DNA of 64,000 bases, taken from Euptelea pleiosperma (Eukaryota; Streptophyta; Magnoliopsida; Ranunculales; Eupteleaceae). The stretch spans positions 4,739,700 to 4,803,699 of the forward strand of contig CM068547.1 in NCBI GenBank assembly GCA_035048495.1. The letters run 5' to 3'. Position numbers and translations under genes: made by a program. The notes below the pieces were generated by a model. That model was given only the letters and a program-made list of their open reading frames with translations, was not told the origin of the DNA and searched no databases. How positions within the stretch are numbered: the stretch's first letter is position 1; each line of letters starts with the position of its first letter. Positions 12,101 to 23,065 of the stretch are shown piece after piece.

Positions 12101-15100
12101 AGTGAAAGGATGATTTTTGGTGAGGATGATCTCCTCACCATATAGATCACTCGTACAAAGAATCAGCTCATTCTAAAATTTCTAACCTCATCAAATGTAG
12201 TCTTCAAGTTAATGGTAAAAATAGACGGTCCATAATTCTTCAACTTCAAAATCAGTCTACAAATGTCATAATGATTTGAACTTTTGTGAGAATGATCTCC
12301 TCGCCATAGAGACCATCCTCGTCAAAAATCATCCAAGCCGCACTTAATTAGGATACCAAGTATGGAACATCAACGGGCATTGTTACATAATTTTGGATGG
12401 TTTATTAAAAAAAAAAGCATGATTGAACGATTTGATTTCGGGACCTTTACATGCATCACTCGTGAATTCTCGTCTTGACGTTACAAATAAATAGGCTTTG
12501 GCTGACATGATGGAAAAGAAGACAGAAGCCAAATGGGGCAACGCGTTCGGCTATCTTATCTTCCCCTTCACCATTGGCCTAAGAGAGGATCCGTTGGATT
12601 ATGTCCGAGAAGCGAAAGCAACCATTGATCGAAAGAAGCTCTCTCTTTTATCTCTTTACACATTCCTCTGTGGCTCATTACTTCTTAAGTACATTGGTAT
12701 TAAGGTATGAATCTCTCTCTTCTGCTACATACATTGGAGAAATCAGGTTGCATATCAAAGCTGCTTTTAATCATTTTTCAATGGTTGTAGGCCGCGGCTG
12801 CTCTATTTCATAGAATTCTCGCACACACAACAGTTGCCTTCTCAAATGTTGTCGGACCACTTGAGGAAATCAGTTTCTACGGCCACCCCATGGCTTACCT
12901 TGCTCCCAGTGCTTATGGGATTCCACATGTAAGTGTTCCTCTGTATTTCAATTACTAGGGTTTAGTGGAGAACAAGAAATTATCCTGATCAGATGGATTG
13001 ATTCAGTATGGATGTGGGTCATCCAGGCCGGTTCTATCTTAAGGTCATTAAGGCTGTCGCTTAAGGCCCCTTGGTGAGAGAAGGCCCCCAGGCCAAGAGT
13101 TTTACCATAGTTGTGTGCTCAAAGAGTCTCCTTCATTCTCAGCCGTTCAATGATAATCAAAAAAATTTATATAGATGTCCGTCCAAATGCCATGTGGCAC
13201 ATTCTTTTGGGCTTATTGACACATGAATGGTTGACCCACACTTTTGTGGACTTATATACCAAAAATCAGCCTGATTGGTGATTTCTAGCAATTTGATTTG
13301 AGCATTTTTTTTTTTAATAATGTAGTGTGCCCTTCATGAAAAGTGCTCAAATCCAATGGCTAGAAATCACCAATCATTGATTGATTTTTGCTGTGTAGGT
13401 CTTCCAAGGTGTGGATCAACCACTCGTGGGGTCAGTAAGCCTCCAATACCTAGAAATCACCAATCATGTTGATTTTTTTGTGTAGGTCTGCCAAGGTGTG
13501 GATTATCACTCGTGCGTCAGAAGGCCTAGTAAACCTTTAGGGGAGTGGTTCAGTGGTAAGACGTAGCAACTTGGGTATGCTCCCCAAGGTCGTGAGTTCG
13601 AGACTGCACCCCCTGAAGGCCACCCTGCTGAGATTTATCCTAGAAGTGCCCGGTGCATGCCCCAGGGTACGACACGGATCTGAGGGATTAGTCGGGTCTC
13701 TACGAGATTCGGACACCCTCGATACAAAAAAAAAAAGTAGGCCTAGTAGAGTGTGCCATGTGGAACTTTGAGGGACTTCGTTATCAAAATATTGCGATTT
13801 TTGGCCATTGGATCTGAGCCTTATTTTTTATGCTAAAATATAACTCTTAAAAATCATCGAATTAAGACGCTTTATATATATATGGGCTGGGATCCCTTGA
13901 CTCATGTTATTCTTACGATAGAACGTGGAGCCCACATGCCGATGAGTTAATGGTTGATTTTTGGCGAATATGATGTCCTCGCCATGGAGATCATACTCAC
14001 AAAAAATCAGTAATTTTTAAAACTTTTAACCCTATCAAATATGGACTTAAATTTTATGATGAAATTGAACGGTTCAAAATTTTTCAACTTGCAATCCACT
14101 TTTCATAATACTACAAATGATGAAATGAGCTGATTTTTTGTAACATTGATATCCATGTTGAGAAGAATATCATCACCAAAAATTAGCCCTTAACTCATCG
14201 GCATGTGGGCCCCACATCGATTGGTAATTATATTAGTAAAAATAGCTTGAGTCAACGTATCTCAGCCCTATATATATTCACACAAAATTTTGGTCCAGAC
14301 TCTTATACTAAATCATATTATACATGATTTATTCATGTACCATTTTTTCCTGTTTCCGGTTTATTTGGCCATTTTTTTTTATCGAAATTTCCAAAATGTA
14401 TAATATTCATAATGTTCATGTTCCGTCCCATCCCGTATTGCTAACTAGGGGCGAAACAGACGAAACGTCCAGTTTGAACGGTTAACTGGTCCTGATTTTA
14501 AAATATGGCCTAACATTGTTATTCCACGAGTAGATTTTGGCAAGGTTTAAAAAACGTTATGGACTGTTAGAATGCCCAAAAAGTAACGGCCGTTATTTTT
14601 CCGTTATAATGAAAATAACTACCGTTATTTTTTGGAATTTTGTTTTTGAAAAAGGCCATTTTTTACGTTATATTCTGTTTTTCCCGTTATTTTCCGTTTT
14701 TGAAATTTGAAATTCAAAAATTGAATTTCAGTGCCATTTTATCTTTTTTTCCATTTTTGCCCCTGAGCGTTTTTTTTTTTCGTTAGTATACCTATTACTT
14801 AAGCAGACACTTAGACAAATCCTAAAACACAGAAGTCCCTCCGAGTGCCACATGGCACTCTTCAGGCCCACTGAAGGCGGGATGTTTTTTTTTGTTTTCT
14901 GTTTCAAGTACTTCGTTCTATTTCTCTGTCTCACCCGGTCGAAACGGGGCCAAATACTTACAGATGGATTTCTTTTGGCAGGCCCTTACAATTCATTTCC
15001 AAAGTTACATAGACAAGATGACCATTGTTCTTGCAGTTGACCAAGACGTGGTTCCTGATCCTCACCAGCTTTGCGATGATCTAATACAATCTCTCAAGCT

Positions 15101-15131
15101 CATCAAGGATGCTATTGTAGTCGAGGGATGA
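6131..15131 (+). CDS. WSD-A: wax ester synthase/diacylglycerol acyltransferase, WSD1-like (intact)
   Basis: Bifunctional WSD-family acyltransferase, expected at the ER, esterifying a fatty alcohol or diacylglycerol with acyl-CoA. Seven exons: 6131-6397, 10309-10884, 11039-11105, 11548-11657, 12495-12704, 12791-12928, 14982-15131. All have GT-AG borders and matching phases, giving 505 aa. Visible motifs: PLSP at 39-42; HPRFSS before the first intron; the catalytic HHxxxDG as HHSLGDG at 170-176; a hydrophobic stretch near 213-241 that may be membrane-bound; NDVVLG at 284-289; and the C-terminal DUF1298 block with NVVGP, EEISFYGHP and the final IHFQSYIDKM. Length is close to Arabidopsis WSD1 (about 480). 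An in-frame ATG at 6029 exists, but 6131 matches WSD-B and WSD-C. Intron 1 (3.9 kb) and intron 6 (2.1 kb) are full of MITEs. Family is near certain; substrate is inferred. Confidence 0.92.
6443..7089. mobile_element. 647-bp Mutator-type MITE with a GGCGTTT palindrome array
   Basis: Perfect 9-bp duplication TTTATTTTA at 6434-6442 and 7090-7098. Terminal inverted repeats of about 85 bp begin CGGAAAATTTCTAAAAAG on the left and CGGAAAATTGCAGAAAAG in complement on the right. The interior has about seven short palindromes of the form AAACGCCxTTTxAAAGGGCGTTT, several followed by GTCAGT. A piece of family-2 MITE (GATGATCTC, GGAGATCATCC) sits at about 6710-6860. It lies in intron 1 of WSD-A. Confidence 0.9.
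7318..7425. repeat. Two-copy 54-bp tandem repeat
   Basis: CCGGATCACCCGATCTAGAA starts at 7321 and again at 7375. Each unit ends in GGGACTTCGAAC. Related sequence lies just upstream at 7180-7215. Confidence 0.85.
7570..7822. mobile_element. TTATAACGG-family MITE, copy 1
   Basis: Ends are CCATGGTTAAAAAATGGCCG and the complement of CCAAGGTTTAAAAGGGACCG. Both are followed by CGTTATAACGG, itself a palindrome. The interior is rich in GTTATTTT and ends with a CCCCTGAGCGTTAC block. Other copies are at 14520-14800, 17195-17415, 20590-21115, 21630-21925, 24835-25175 and 58580-58720. Confidence 0.7.
8206..8302. mobile_element. Family-1 MITE, right half only
   Basis: Has GTGCCACGTGGCTCATAT and ends in GACAGAAGTTTTACTC. 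The left half is missing. Confidence 0.75.
8381..9233. mobile_element. 853-bp element with ~130-190-bp terminal inverted repeats
   Basis: Ends are GGGAATTTTTGACATACCCC and its complement. The repeats run inward through GACTCGGTCCACTGTCATTT and CAGTGTTGACC. Flanks AAAAAATAA and AAAAATTAA fit a 9-bp duplication with one change, so Mutator-like. The interior holds a (TTG)n(TTC)n run and a GC-richer CCGGAGTGG, GGCCGGC segment that could be captured host DNA. A relative with the same arms and interior lies at 18511-19290. Confidence 0.8.
8845..8890. repeat. (TTG)n(TTC)n microsatellite
   Basis: About six TTG units run directly into about eight TTC units, inside the 853-bp element. Confidence 0.9.
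11143..11203. repeat. Hairpin in intron 3 of WSD-A
   Basis: TTCATCACCGTTTGAT occurs twice and is followed by its complement ATCAAACGGTGATGAA, giving a stem of about 17-20 bp with a very short loop. Confidence 0.8.
11830..12100. mobile_element. Family-1 MITE, left-truncated, intron 4 of WSD-A
   Basis: Has GTCCTGATTAGTGATTT and its mirror AATCACTAATCAAGC, then CCATACGGTCATC, GCCACGTGGC and a final AAGTTTTACTC. Confidence 0.75.
12105..12345. mobile_element. Family-2 MITE (GATGATCTCCTC family)
   Basis: Starts with TTTTTGGTGAGGATGATCTC and ends with CGCCATAGAGACCATCCTCG then CAAAAATCA, an imperfect inverted pair about 240 bp apart. Copies lie near 22100-22360, 22900-23060 and 59250-59490. A related foldback is at 13884-14275. 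Confidence 0.65.
13176..13770. mobile_element. MITE of the ATCAGCCTGATTGGTGATTT type, split by a SINE
   Basis: Has CAGCCTGATTGGTGATTTCT and mirror copies CTAGAAATCACCAATCA repeated twice, then GGCCTAGTAGAGTGTGCCAT. The same MITE stands at 23870-24285 in WSD-B without the SINE, which gives the empty site. Confidence 0.7.
13532..13738 (+). mobile_element. tRNA-derived SINE
   Basis: About 207 bp. The A box is TGGTTCAGTGGTAAG and the B box is GGTCGTGAGTTCGAGAC, spaced as in tRNA-derived pol III promoters. It ends in an A-rich tail. A 10-bp duplication AGGCCTAGTA flanks it (13522-13531 and 13739-13748). The 5' edge at 13532 is set by that duplication. Confidence 0.85.
13884..14275. mobile_element. 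Foldback MITE in intron 6 of WSD-A
   Basis: Ends read ATATATGGGCTGGGATCCCT then TTGACTCA, matched in complement by TGAGTCAACGTATCTCAGCC then CTATATAT. A second inverted pair inside is CACATGCCGATGAGTTAA against TTAACTCATCGGCATGTG. Dinucleotide TA flanks are possible but lie in a TATATA run. Confidence 0.75.
14520..14800. mobile_element. TTATAACGG-family MITE, copy 2 (partial)
   Basis: Has GGTTTAAAAAACGTTATGGA, repeated CCGTTAT blocks and TTTTTGCCCCTGAGCGTTTT. The matching copy in WSD-B is at 24835-25175, so this insertion predates the duplication. Confidence 0.6.
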
Positions 15132-15416
15132 TAACATGCATGCATATATGCCTTTAAATATTATGTAGAGAATATATAGGAGACAATCACAACCGTTGTT
15201 TTCATCTTCCTCATTACTGTTTTATTATCTCTAGTTTCATCAATGTTGGAGTAGTGTAATAACTATGAACCACCACACATCCTATATATTGATGTGTGAT
15301 CAAGCAATCAGCCATTGCAAGTTATGAGCTCATATCGCTTCTATGTCGGGTTTGTGTTTGTCTACGATGCTTATTAGAAACAAAAGGAATGTTGTAATGG
15401 CTTAACATCAGGCAAT

Positions 15417-15455
15417 CATTACCGTTATGATCAAACACTGATCATAACGGTAATG
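15417..15455. other. Perfect 17-bp hairpin 285 bp after the WSD-A stop
   Basis: CATTACCGTTATGATCA at 15417-15433, a 5-base loop AACAC, then the exact complement at 15439-15455. It may sit in the 3' UTR or just beyond. Function unknown. Confidence 0.9.
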
Positions 15456-15935
15456 AATGTGTGGTCTAGATTCACCACTCACCATGGGCATCCAAAACCC
15501 TCTACACTAAATATTTTTGGAGATGGTGTGGTCGTCACGCATCATTTGCTGCCACACAGGGGTGGTCACGCATCATAACACTTGCCTAACCACCGGTGGT
15601 CTGGCACTGACCCGTGGGTTTTCTACCTCACCAGCTCCTCCCACAAACTATAACTCTCTTGTTACATACCTAAGTTGCAGTTCATTAAATACTCTTTCCA
15701 ATAAAAAATCAAAATACATCTTCTTCCTAAAATAACCCTTAAATTATTTCAAATTCACAAATATCACCTTTTTCATCTTTGTAATTATTTTACTCTTTAG
15801 TGGCATTTTAGTACTTCCACATTTTCATATTTCTAATCACATATTGAAGCCTTTATTGCACACTAACGTTGAACCTGAATTATCTCCATGGGAAAAAACT
15901 TTGATGGCTGTATCATCCATCATCAATGTTGATGC

Positions 15936-17004
15936 GACAGCCACATGACACACTATTAGAGGCTACTAACCGTATGGATGTTTGTCCCATCCCTAGCTAA
16001 GCATACATAACAAAAAGAGGCTTAATTAGTAATTTATAACCTTTGGATCTGAGTGCATCAAATACTGTTATAAATCTACAGTTAATACTAAACAATGAAA
16101 AATACTTTAATTCGATTGATAGAAATTACAAATCAGATTGAATTTTTGTAATATGGATGGGCCAAACATTCATGCGGTCATTGGTCTCTAAGAGGCCACG
16201 TGGCTCATAATATAGTCCTTCGCCAATGGTGTCAACATTCAAGTTTTGAAAAAAAATTAAATTCTATTTTAGTACGTGCCATGATTAAAAGAGTAATGAT
16301 CGGATGGTCTAAGGTACACATACATGGTGGTGTCGTTTTGTCATTGGCTAAAAATCAACTAATTTTAAACCTTTGGATCTTTGTACCCAAAATAAAGTTC
16401 AAAATCTACAGTTAAAAATGTACCTCGGGCTGCGTACAAAGGTTTGAAATCACTAATCAGGGTCCACTAAGAGTGTGTCACGTAAGAGATCCAAAGGTTT
16501 GAAATCACTAATCAGGGTTTGGTTTGAAATCACTATAAAAGTGTAGTCATTGGTCTGTAAGAGTGAGCACTTAATGAACTGACATATGCCATTTCTAACA
16601 AACAAACGGGAGTTAAGAAGGTGGTTTGTGAGTAAAACTTCGTCACACAATATGAGCCACGTGGCACATTCTTAGTGGACGCTAACCATATGGATGTTTG
16701 GCCAGTCCCTTGATGGACCTCTAAACCAAACATCCGCCTGATTAGTGATTTCTAAGCAATTCGATTGAAGTTCTTTTAATGGGTTGATTTTAATGGTAGG
16801 AATTTGAGCATTATTAAGCGTCATTTGGGTGCAAAGATCCAAAGGTTGCAAATCACTAATGATGCTGATTTTGGTTTATAGGTCCACCGAGGGCGGAGGG
16901 ACTGACCAAACATCCATCTGGTCAGCGTCCACTAATAGTGTGCCATGTGGCTCGTATTGTGCGCTGTAAGCTTCTGTCACATCGCTATGATAGAAGTTCT
17001 ACTC
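15936..17004. mobile_element. Cluster of family-1 MITEs between WSD-A and WSD-B
   Basis: One partial copy at about 15936-16225 (CACATGACACACTATTAGAG to CCACGTGGCTCATAATAT), fragments at 16290-16530, and one nearly complete copy at 16630-17004 (GAGTAAAACTTCGTCAC to TAGAAGTTCTACTC). The last has GAGCCACGTGGC at its left end and the paired ATCAC/GTGAT arms. Confidence 0.7.
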
Positions 17005-17194
17005 GTTGGTTTCCGGGAAGAGTTGGTGTCGTACAAAAGCCAAGCCTCAGTGGTATTGTGGATAGTCTGGTACATACCGGACCACCGGTGGTCAGGCAAG
17101 CTTTACTCTATAGTCTATACTTTGCATTTGCATATACCTGGGATGACAAGTTTTACTCTATGCACTTCTCATTTGACTTTTGAGGTTTGTCCCA

Positions 17195-17415
17195 AGGTTT
17201 AAAGGGGACCGTTATAACGGTATAACGGACTGGGGGTGTTACCGTTTTTTCCGTTATAACGAGAAAAAAAAAGGCTCAGGGGCAAAAATGAGAAAATAAC
17301 GGAAAAATTTTGAATTTTAAAATTTGAATTTCAAAAATGAAAAATAATAAAAAATAACGGAAAAAAAAACAAAAATAACGGCCGTTATATTCTGAGCGTT
17401 TTAACGGTCAGTTAC
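17195..17415. mobile_element. TTATAACGG-family MITE, copy 3
   Basis: CCAAGGTTTAAAGGGGACCG then CGTTATAACGG on the left. The interior has CTCAGGGGCAAAAATGAG, and the right end has GGCCGTTATATTCTGAGCGT. Confidence 0.65.
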
Positions 17416-17419
17416 AGGA

Positions 17420-17695
17420 CACAATATGAGCCACGTGCACAAGGCACATTCGTAGAGGACTCTGACCGTATAGATGCTTGTCCAATCCCTAGGTGACCTC
17501 CAAACCAAAGGCGTTGGATCTTTGTACCTTAAAAACTGCTCAAATTCCCATAGTTGAGATCAACCAATGAAAATAAGTCCAATCCAACGGCTAGAAATCA
17601 CTAATCAGGCTGATTTTTGGTCTGTAGGTCCACTTAGAGATTGGCCAAACATCCATACGGTCAGAGTCCTCTAAGAGTGTGTCAAACCCGTGTCC
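17420..17695. mobile_element. Family-1 MITE fragment upstream of WSD-B
   Basis: Has GAGCCACGTG near its left end, the arm AGAAATCACTAATCAGGCTG and CATCCATACGGTCAGAGTCC, but lacks both terminal GAGTAAAAC repeats. Confidence 0.6.
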
Positions 17696-17973
17696 TATTT
17701 GCATTCTTCATCCTTTGTGCCTCTGTGTGCAGTGTCATGGATCATGGATGTTGATAGGTTTGTTTCAAGAGGGAGATAAGAACATATTGATTGCTATTGC
17801 ATGCACATGGTGTACCCATAAGATATACAGGGTGGTTGGTACTTAACTACCTACGTAGTACCCCTTCATTCATCCTCGACATTCATTTTCAATAGTTGTC
17901 TGTATGAATGCTGGGGGTTCGCGGTTGTTCGATTATTCATAAGTGCACATGGCCATTTCTATAATCCTACTCC

Positions 17974-17981
17974 TATAAAAA
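17974..17981 (+). promoter_or_regulatory. TATA box of WSD-B
   Basis: TATAAAAA, 97 bp before the ATG at 18071. The flanking sequence matches WSD-A. Confidence 0.65.
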
Positions 17982-18510
17982 CAAATGATGGGAAGTGTTC
18001 ATCTCCAACCTCGATCTCCGTCTTTCCACATAGATCATCGAAGCTCCCAGTTGGAATTTCTCTCACTATCATGGATACGGTGGAAGGTCTCAAATTGGGA
18101 CACAAACCTCTCAAAGCTATATATAGTTACAAAGACACGCATAGAAGGAGAAGTAAAGATGGCTAACCGCGAGGTAACCGACGACGAGCCGTTAAGTCCA
18201 AATGCTCATTTGTTTCGTGAGCCTAACTTCAATTGTCACGTCATAGCGATTATTGGATGGAAGACGAGAATAGACATTGACGTCTTTAAAACTGGGTTGG
18301 AGAAAACTCTTATTAACCATCCTCGCTTCTCTAGCATACAGGTAAGAAAGCTTATTAATATCTGTCTGGTTTTTTTTTTAATGTTTTTTGATGATGAGTA
18401 TTATAAATCCTGTATTAAAAAATGCCTCGGAGGCTAAGGAAGCCTGCCAAAACAACTATAATGATTGCAGTGGAAAAGAATATACATCAAAAGAGAAGAC
18501 AAAAAAATAC

Positions 18511-19260
18511 ATGTTATCTTTGAAATTTGGCATACCCCCCACACTTTTAAAAAGCTGACATACCCCCTATGACTTGGTCCAAGGTCAGTTGACCAATGTT
18601 GACTCGAGGTGACCATCATATTTTACATCAAAATACAATAATACCCTTTTCTTCAACGTTGGAACAAGGGTTTGGACAAAAACCAAACCCTCAAATCAAA
18701 TGGCTGTGCTGGACGGCAAGCCAAGAGATACCAATGGATTAGCTCTACATCACCGGAGACTACCCACCGGAGTCTCATGCCGGTCATCCACCACTCCGGT
18801 GAAAATTAAAAACCCATTGGGTACTTGAGTTGTATTTCTCATCTAATCTCAGCTTGAAAGTAGATCTCCTAACTACTATTGTTCAAAAATATCCAATCAA
18901 TATTTGGAATGGGAATCCCGGATGCTAGTTGAGATACCAAAACAGTTTCAGATCTTAATATTTGTACTACAATATCACTTCAATCCTGGACGTTGGTGTT
19001 TAACAAAAAAAAAAAAAGAAGGGTGAAATTCTAACTACTATAATGGTATTTAATTTTGATTTTCTCCATAGTGGTGGATTACCGGCATGGGACTCCTTTG
19101 GGTTGGTATCTCTTGGCTTGCCGTCCATCATAGCCAGTTGATTTGGGGGTTTGGCTTTGGTGCAAACCCTAGTTCTAAGGTTGAAGATAATGGTATTTTT
19201 GTCTTTTAATATAAAATATGGTGGTCAACTCGGGTCAACTGACCTTGGACCAAGTCATAA

Positions 19261-19290
<30 letters not shown>
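18511..19290. mobile_element. Relative of the 853-bp element, intron 1 of WSD-B, ending in G30
   Basis: Left arm ATGTTATCTTTGAAATTTGG and GACTTGGTCCAAGGTCAGTT; right arm AACTGACCTTGGACCAAGTC. Interior has CTTGGCTTGCCGTCC and CCGGAGTC as in 8381-9233. The left end is truncated. The right end runs into 30 consecutive G residues at 19261-19290, replacing the expected GGGGGTATGTC terminus. Confidence 0.75.
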
Positions 19291-19291
<1 letters not shown>

Positions 19292-19345
19292 GTTCTACTA
19301 ATCAAGTCTACGTCTTCAGTGTTCTACTAATCAAGTCTACGTCTT
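19261..19345. repeat. G30 homopolymer followed by a 28-bp direct repeat
   Basis: Thirty G residues at 19261-19290. TGTTCTACTAATCAAGTCTA then CGTCTT follows and repeats at about 19319. The homopolymer length should not be trusted to the base. Confidence 0.85.
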
Positions 19346-20589
19346 ATGCTTTTTCTTTCCTCGTACATTTTTGCCCAAGTATACTCAAAGGATTTAATCT
19401 CAATTACCAACTGCTCCTCCTTAAGACTCTTACCTTTAAACACTCGATTGTTGCTTTCCCTCCACAAACCCTAAATCATCGCCAAAGAGTTAACACCCAC
19501 ATACACTTTCACCGGTCCTTTGGACAACCCACAACACAACCCAAATTCATTGAAAAAACATATCCAAATCCTCCATGCGCTTCTACAACGTAAGAACAGA
19601 AGAGCCACTGATTCCCCATCCCATAAGCATGAACTATGATTCAAAACTCTCACTCCTCTCTTCCAAAGAAAATCCATTGTCTGAAGTCTTCCTCAGGCTG
19701 CACACCAAGCTAAAAACTCCACCTTAGACAGAGTTCTATTACACCATACTCTTACAGCAAGAAAATCCTCTAATTCTCCCCTTTATTGATTGAATTTGCA
19801 TCTCACCCAATGTTTTTAAAATATTTGCATCTCACCCTTTGATCGTTGACCATAGAACGGAACTCAGTTGCGCCACGTTAGCGAAAATAATGTAAAAACT
19901 CTTAGTATCTACCAATTTTACTGACTAAATTCAAAAACCAGGTCGTGGACAACTACGAGAGCAATGGTGGGGCGATGAAATGGGTTCGAACAAAGGTGGA
20001 TTTAGATAACCATGTTATCGTCCCCAATCTGGACCCAAACATGGACTCGCCAGACGAGTTCGTGGAAGACTACGTTTTCAACCTCACCAAAACCACCATC
20101 GACATGTCGAAACCACTTTGGGAGCTCCACCTCCTCAACGTCAAAACCACCGAAGCAGAGGCAGTCGGGGTTTTCCGGATTCACCACTCCATCGGCGACG
20201 GCACGTCTCTAATTTTCTCCTCCTCGCTTGTACTCGGAAAACATCTGATCAAGATGCATTGCCAACGATTCCTACGATGAAAAGAGCAGTTTCGAAGAGT
20301 TCCGAAAGGTTTTTCATGGCGATTTGGGCGGTTTTTCTGTTGGGTTTGAATACTGTAGTGGATGGTTTGATGTTTGTGGCGACGGCAATGTTCTTTAAGG
20401 ATACGGAGTCGCCTCTGAAAGGTGCACCTGGGGTGGAACACACCCCAAAACGGTTTGTCCACCGGACCGTTAGTCTGGATGATATAAAGTTAGTGAAGAA
20501 TGCCATGAACATGGTAAGTTTACCATAATGCCCTCCAAATTTCTAGGACTTCAGTCGTCTCCGTTTGAACGTGGACCATCTTGTCCTCT

Positions 20590-21115
20590 CCCTTAATGGT
20601 ACTGGCTGTTAAAACGGTAACGCCCCAAGCTCATTACATTAAAAACCGGCTTTACGCTTAGAAAAGGGCAATTAATTCCATTTTTGCGCATCTGTTACAA
20701 TCCGTTTTAACGGTACACCCCCAGTCCGTTATACCGTTAAAACACCTTGGTTAAAAGTATGATAGACCTCCCATTGGGTCTACCATTTCATTGTTTAGTA
20801 ACTTTATTTAATTTAAAAGCCCCAAGCCCGTTTCCGTTCAAACACATGCACGTTTTGACGCTTTGTAAAAAACGGCCGTTAAAATCGTTTTAAAAGCTGT
20901 TAAATTCTGAAATTTTTGGAATAAAAAAGGATGTTAAATCGGTTAAATTCCGTTTTTTTTTTTTCGAATTTCAGCTGCATTTTTTCCCGTTAAAATCCGT
21001 TTTTTTTTTCCATTTTTTATTCATTTTTGCCCATGACCGTTTCAATCCGTTATAACGGTAAAGCTCCCAGTCCGTTACACCGTTAAAACGGCCTCCTTAA
21101 GCCTTGATTTTTCCT
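20590..21115. mobile_element. TTATAACGG-family insertions (two, tandem or nested), intron 2 of WSD-B
   Basis: Two sets of GTTAAAACGG / CCGTTATAACGG motifs with the CCCCCAGTCCGTTATACCGT block occur at both 20690-20750 and 21050-21100. WSD-A intron 2 is only 154 bp and lacks them, so they entered after the duplication. Confidence 0.6.
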
Positions 21116-21629
21116 TAAATCAGAGAGATATGAATATTTTACAGGGAGGACGTTATGTTGAGGCTGACAGCATCATTTCCCTTGTTATTTTCTCTTTGGT
21201 TTGAAAAGTTTAATGGCTATTTTGCAGACAATCAATGACGTTGTTTTGGGAGTCACAGCTGCGGGTCTCTCTCGGTATCTCAACAGGAGATATGGTGAGT
21301 TGTTTTTACACTTTTACTTAGTTCAGGGCCTTCAGGCTATGAACGGTTCAGCTAGCTGCAATGGTGGTCAATGTGTATGGTTAACCTTCTACGTGTAGTC
21401 TGTGTAGATTAATGCTTTGTTCCATTATTATTCAGGTGAAGGTAAGAAAGATAGAGGAGCAACACAGAAGAGAAATAATCTTCCGAAAAATATTCGCGTC
21501 CGAGCAACTCTCCCTATTAACGTTAGACCGTCTGTGGGGATCCCGGTGAGTGTTTCTCTGAACCCTAGTTAGTAAAAGGGCGAGATTTCCAGAATCCAAC
21601 AGTGGTTGATAATTGATATATAGCATAGT

Positions 21630-21925
21630 TTAAAAAAACGGTCGTTATAACGAAAATAACGGCCGTTATAACTGATTTGAGCCTCGCTCGTTACATTATG
21701 AACAGTTAAAGTTAAAAAATAACGGACTTTATTTTTCTGTTATAACGAAAATAACGACTGTTGTCTTCTGGAGAATTTTGTGGAAAAAATAAGGGCCGTT
21801 TTTTGAAAATTTTCAACACCATTTTTCAGTTATTTTCCGTTTTTGCCCCGGAGCATTACAATCCGTTACAACGGCAGTTATATATAACAGAAAAATGGGA
21901 ACGTCCCCTTTTAAACCTTGGTTGA
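21630..21925. mobile_element. TTATAACGG-family MITE, intron 4 of WSD-B
   Basis: Left end GTTTAAAAAAACGGTCGTTA then TAACG. Right end GTCCCCTTTTAAACCTTGG. Interior has TTTTTGCCCCGGAGCATTAC. Confidence 0.65.
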
Positions 21926-22089
21926 TAGGACTGAGTGGACATTCATTTTTTCACTTTTTGCAAAAACTCAACCACCGTTGGATTCGTGAAATCCACAGCC
22001 GAGAATATGACTCCCGAGAGGGGTCAGAAAAAGGAGTTCCTCAAAGCCTGAGACATATACATGGGTCAGGATGGGGGATAGCAATTTTG

Positions 22090-23065
22090 GCGTACCCATA
22101 TAGAAGATGAATCAAATTAAGTTTTATCTTTGACGAGGCATGTAGATCACCCTACAAAAAATCAGCCCTTTCTAAGATTTCTAACCCCATCAAATGTAGT
22201 TTTCAAGTTAACGGTAAAAATATAATAGACGGTCTACAATTCGTCAACTTCTAAACTGGTCTACAAATATCGGAATGTTTTGAATTTTTGTGAGGATGAT
22301 CTTCCCACCATAGAGACCATCGTGGCCAAAAATTATATCATTCCAAGGCTTCTAATTTATATGTTGGCCCGCACCAATTTTTTGTCGTCAAATTGTCCCC
22401 TAATAATGTTTTTTGACTTATATAATGACTTGCAGTTGTGGTGACCACATAAGATGAGTGAAGAGCTGATTTTTTGGGATCGAGGATCACCAAAAATCAA
22501 TAACTTTTGAACATCCACGGACACCTTGAAAAACAACATGCACATAGGACACCAAGTATTTATGTTGGACATCCACGTTACATAATTTTTTATGGTGACT
22601 AATATAATGACTAATGGATGTGGGGCCCACATGGAGATGAGTTAAGAGCTGAATTTTTTGGAAGATGATCTCCTCACCCTGGAGATCATCAATAATTTTT
22701 GGACATCAAGAGACTCTTTAAAAGCAACACTTAGGACACCAAGTATATATGTTGGGACATCGACGCACCCGTCGATCTGTGTCATTGTTACACAATTTTG
22801 GATGGTTTAGAAAGTAAAAAAAAAGTATGATTGAATGATTTGATTTTGTATCTATCACTCGTGAATTCTCATGTTGGCGTTTCCAATAAAATAGGCTGGT
22901 TTAGAAGTTGAATAATTATGGACCGACAATTTTTAACATGTAACTTGAAAACCACATTTAACGGGGTTAGAAATTTCAGAATGGGCTTCTCTTTTGTTGG
23001 GGTTATCTATATGGTGAGGAGATCATTCTCACCAAAAATCAGCCATTGATTCATCCTCTATGAAG
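22090..23065. mobile_element. Family-2 MITE copies, intron 4 of WSD-B
   Basis: About 22100-22360 carries GTACCCATATAGAAGATGAA, TGTGAGGATGATCTTCCCAC and ATAGAGACCATCG. About 22610-22700 and 22900-23060 carry further GATGATCTCCTCACC and GTGAGGAGATCATTCTCACC pieces. The interiors are diverged, so boundaries are approximate. Confidence 0.55.

Noticed and set aside
15417..15455. miRNA precursor
   Set aside because: The perfect 17-bp stem is too short for a plant miRNA precursor, with no mature/star geometry. Kept only as a hairpin.
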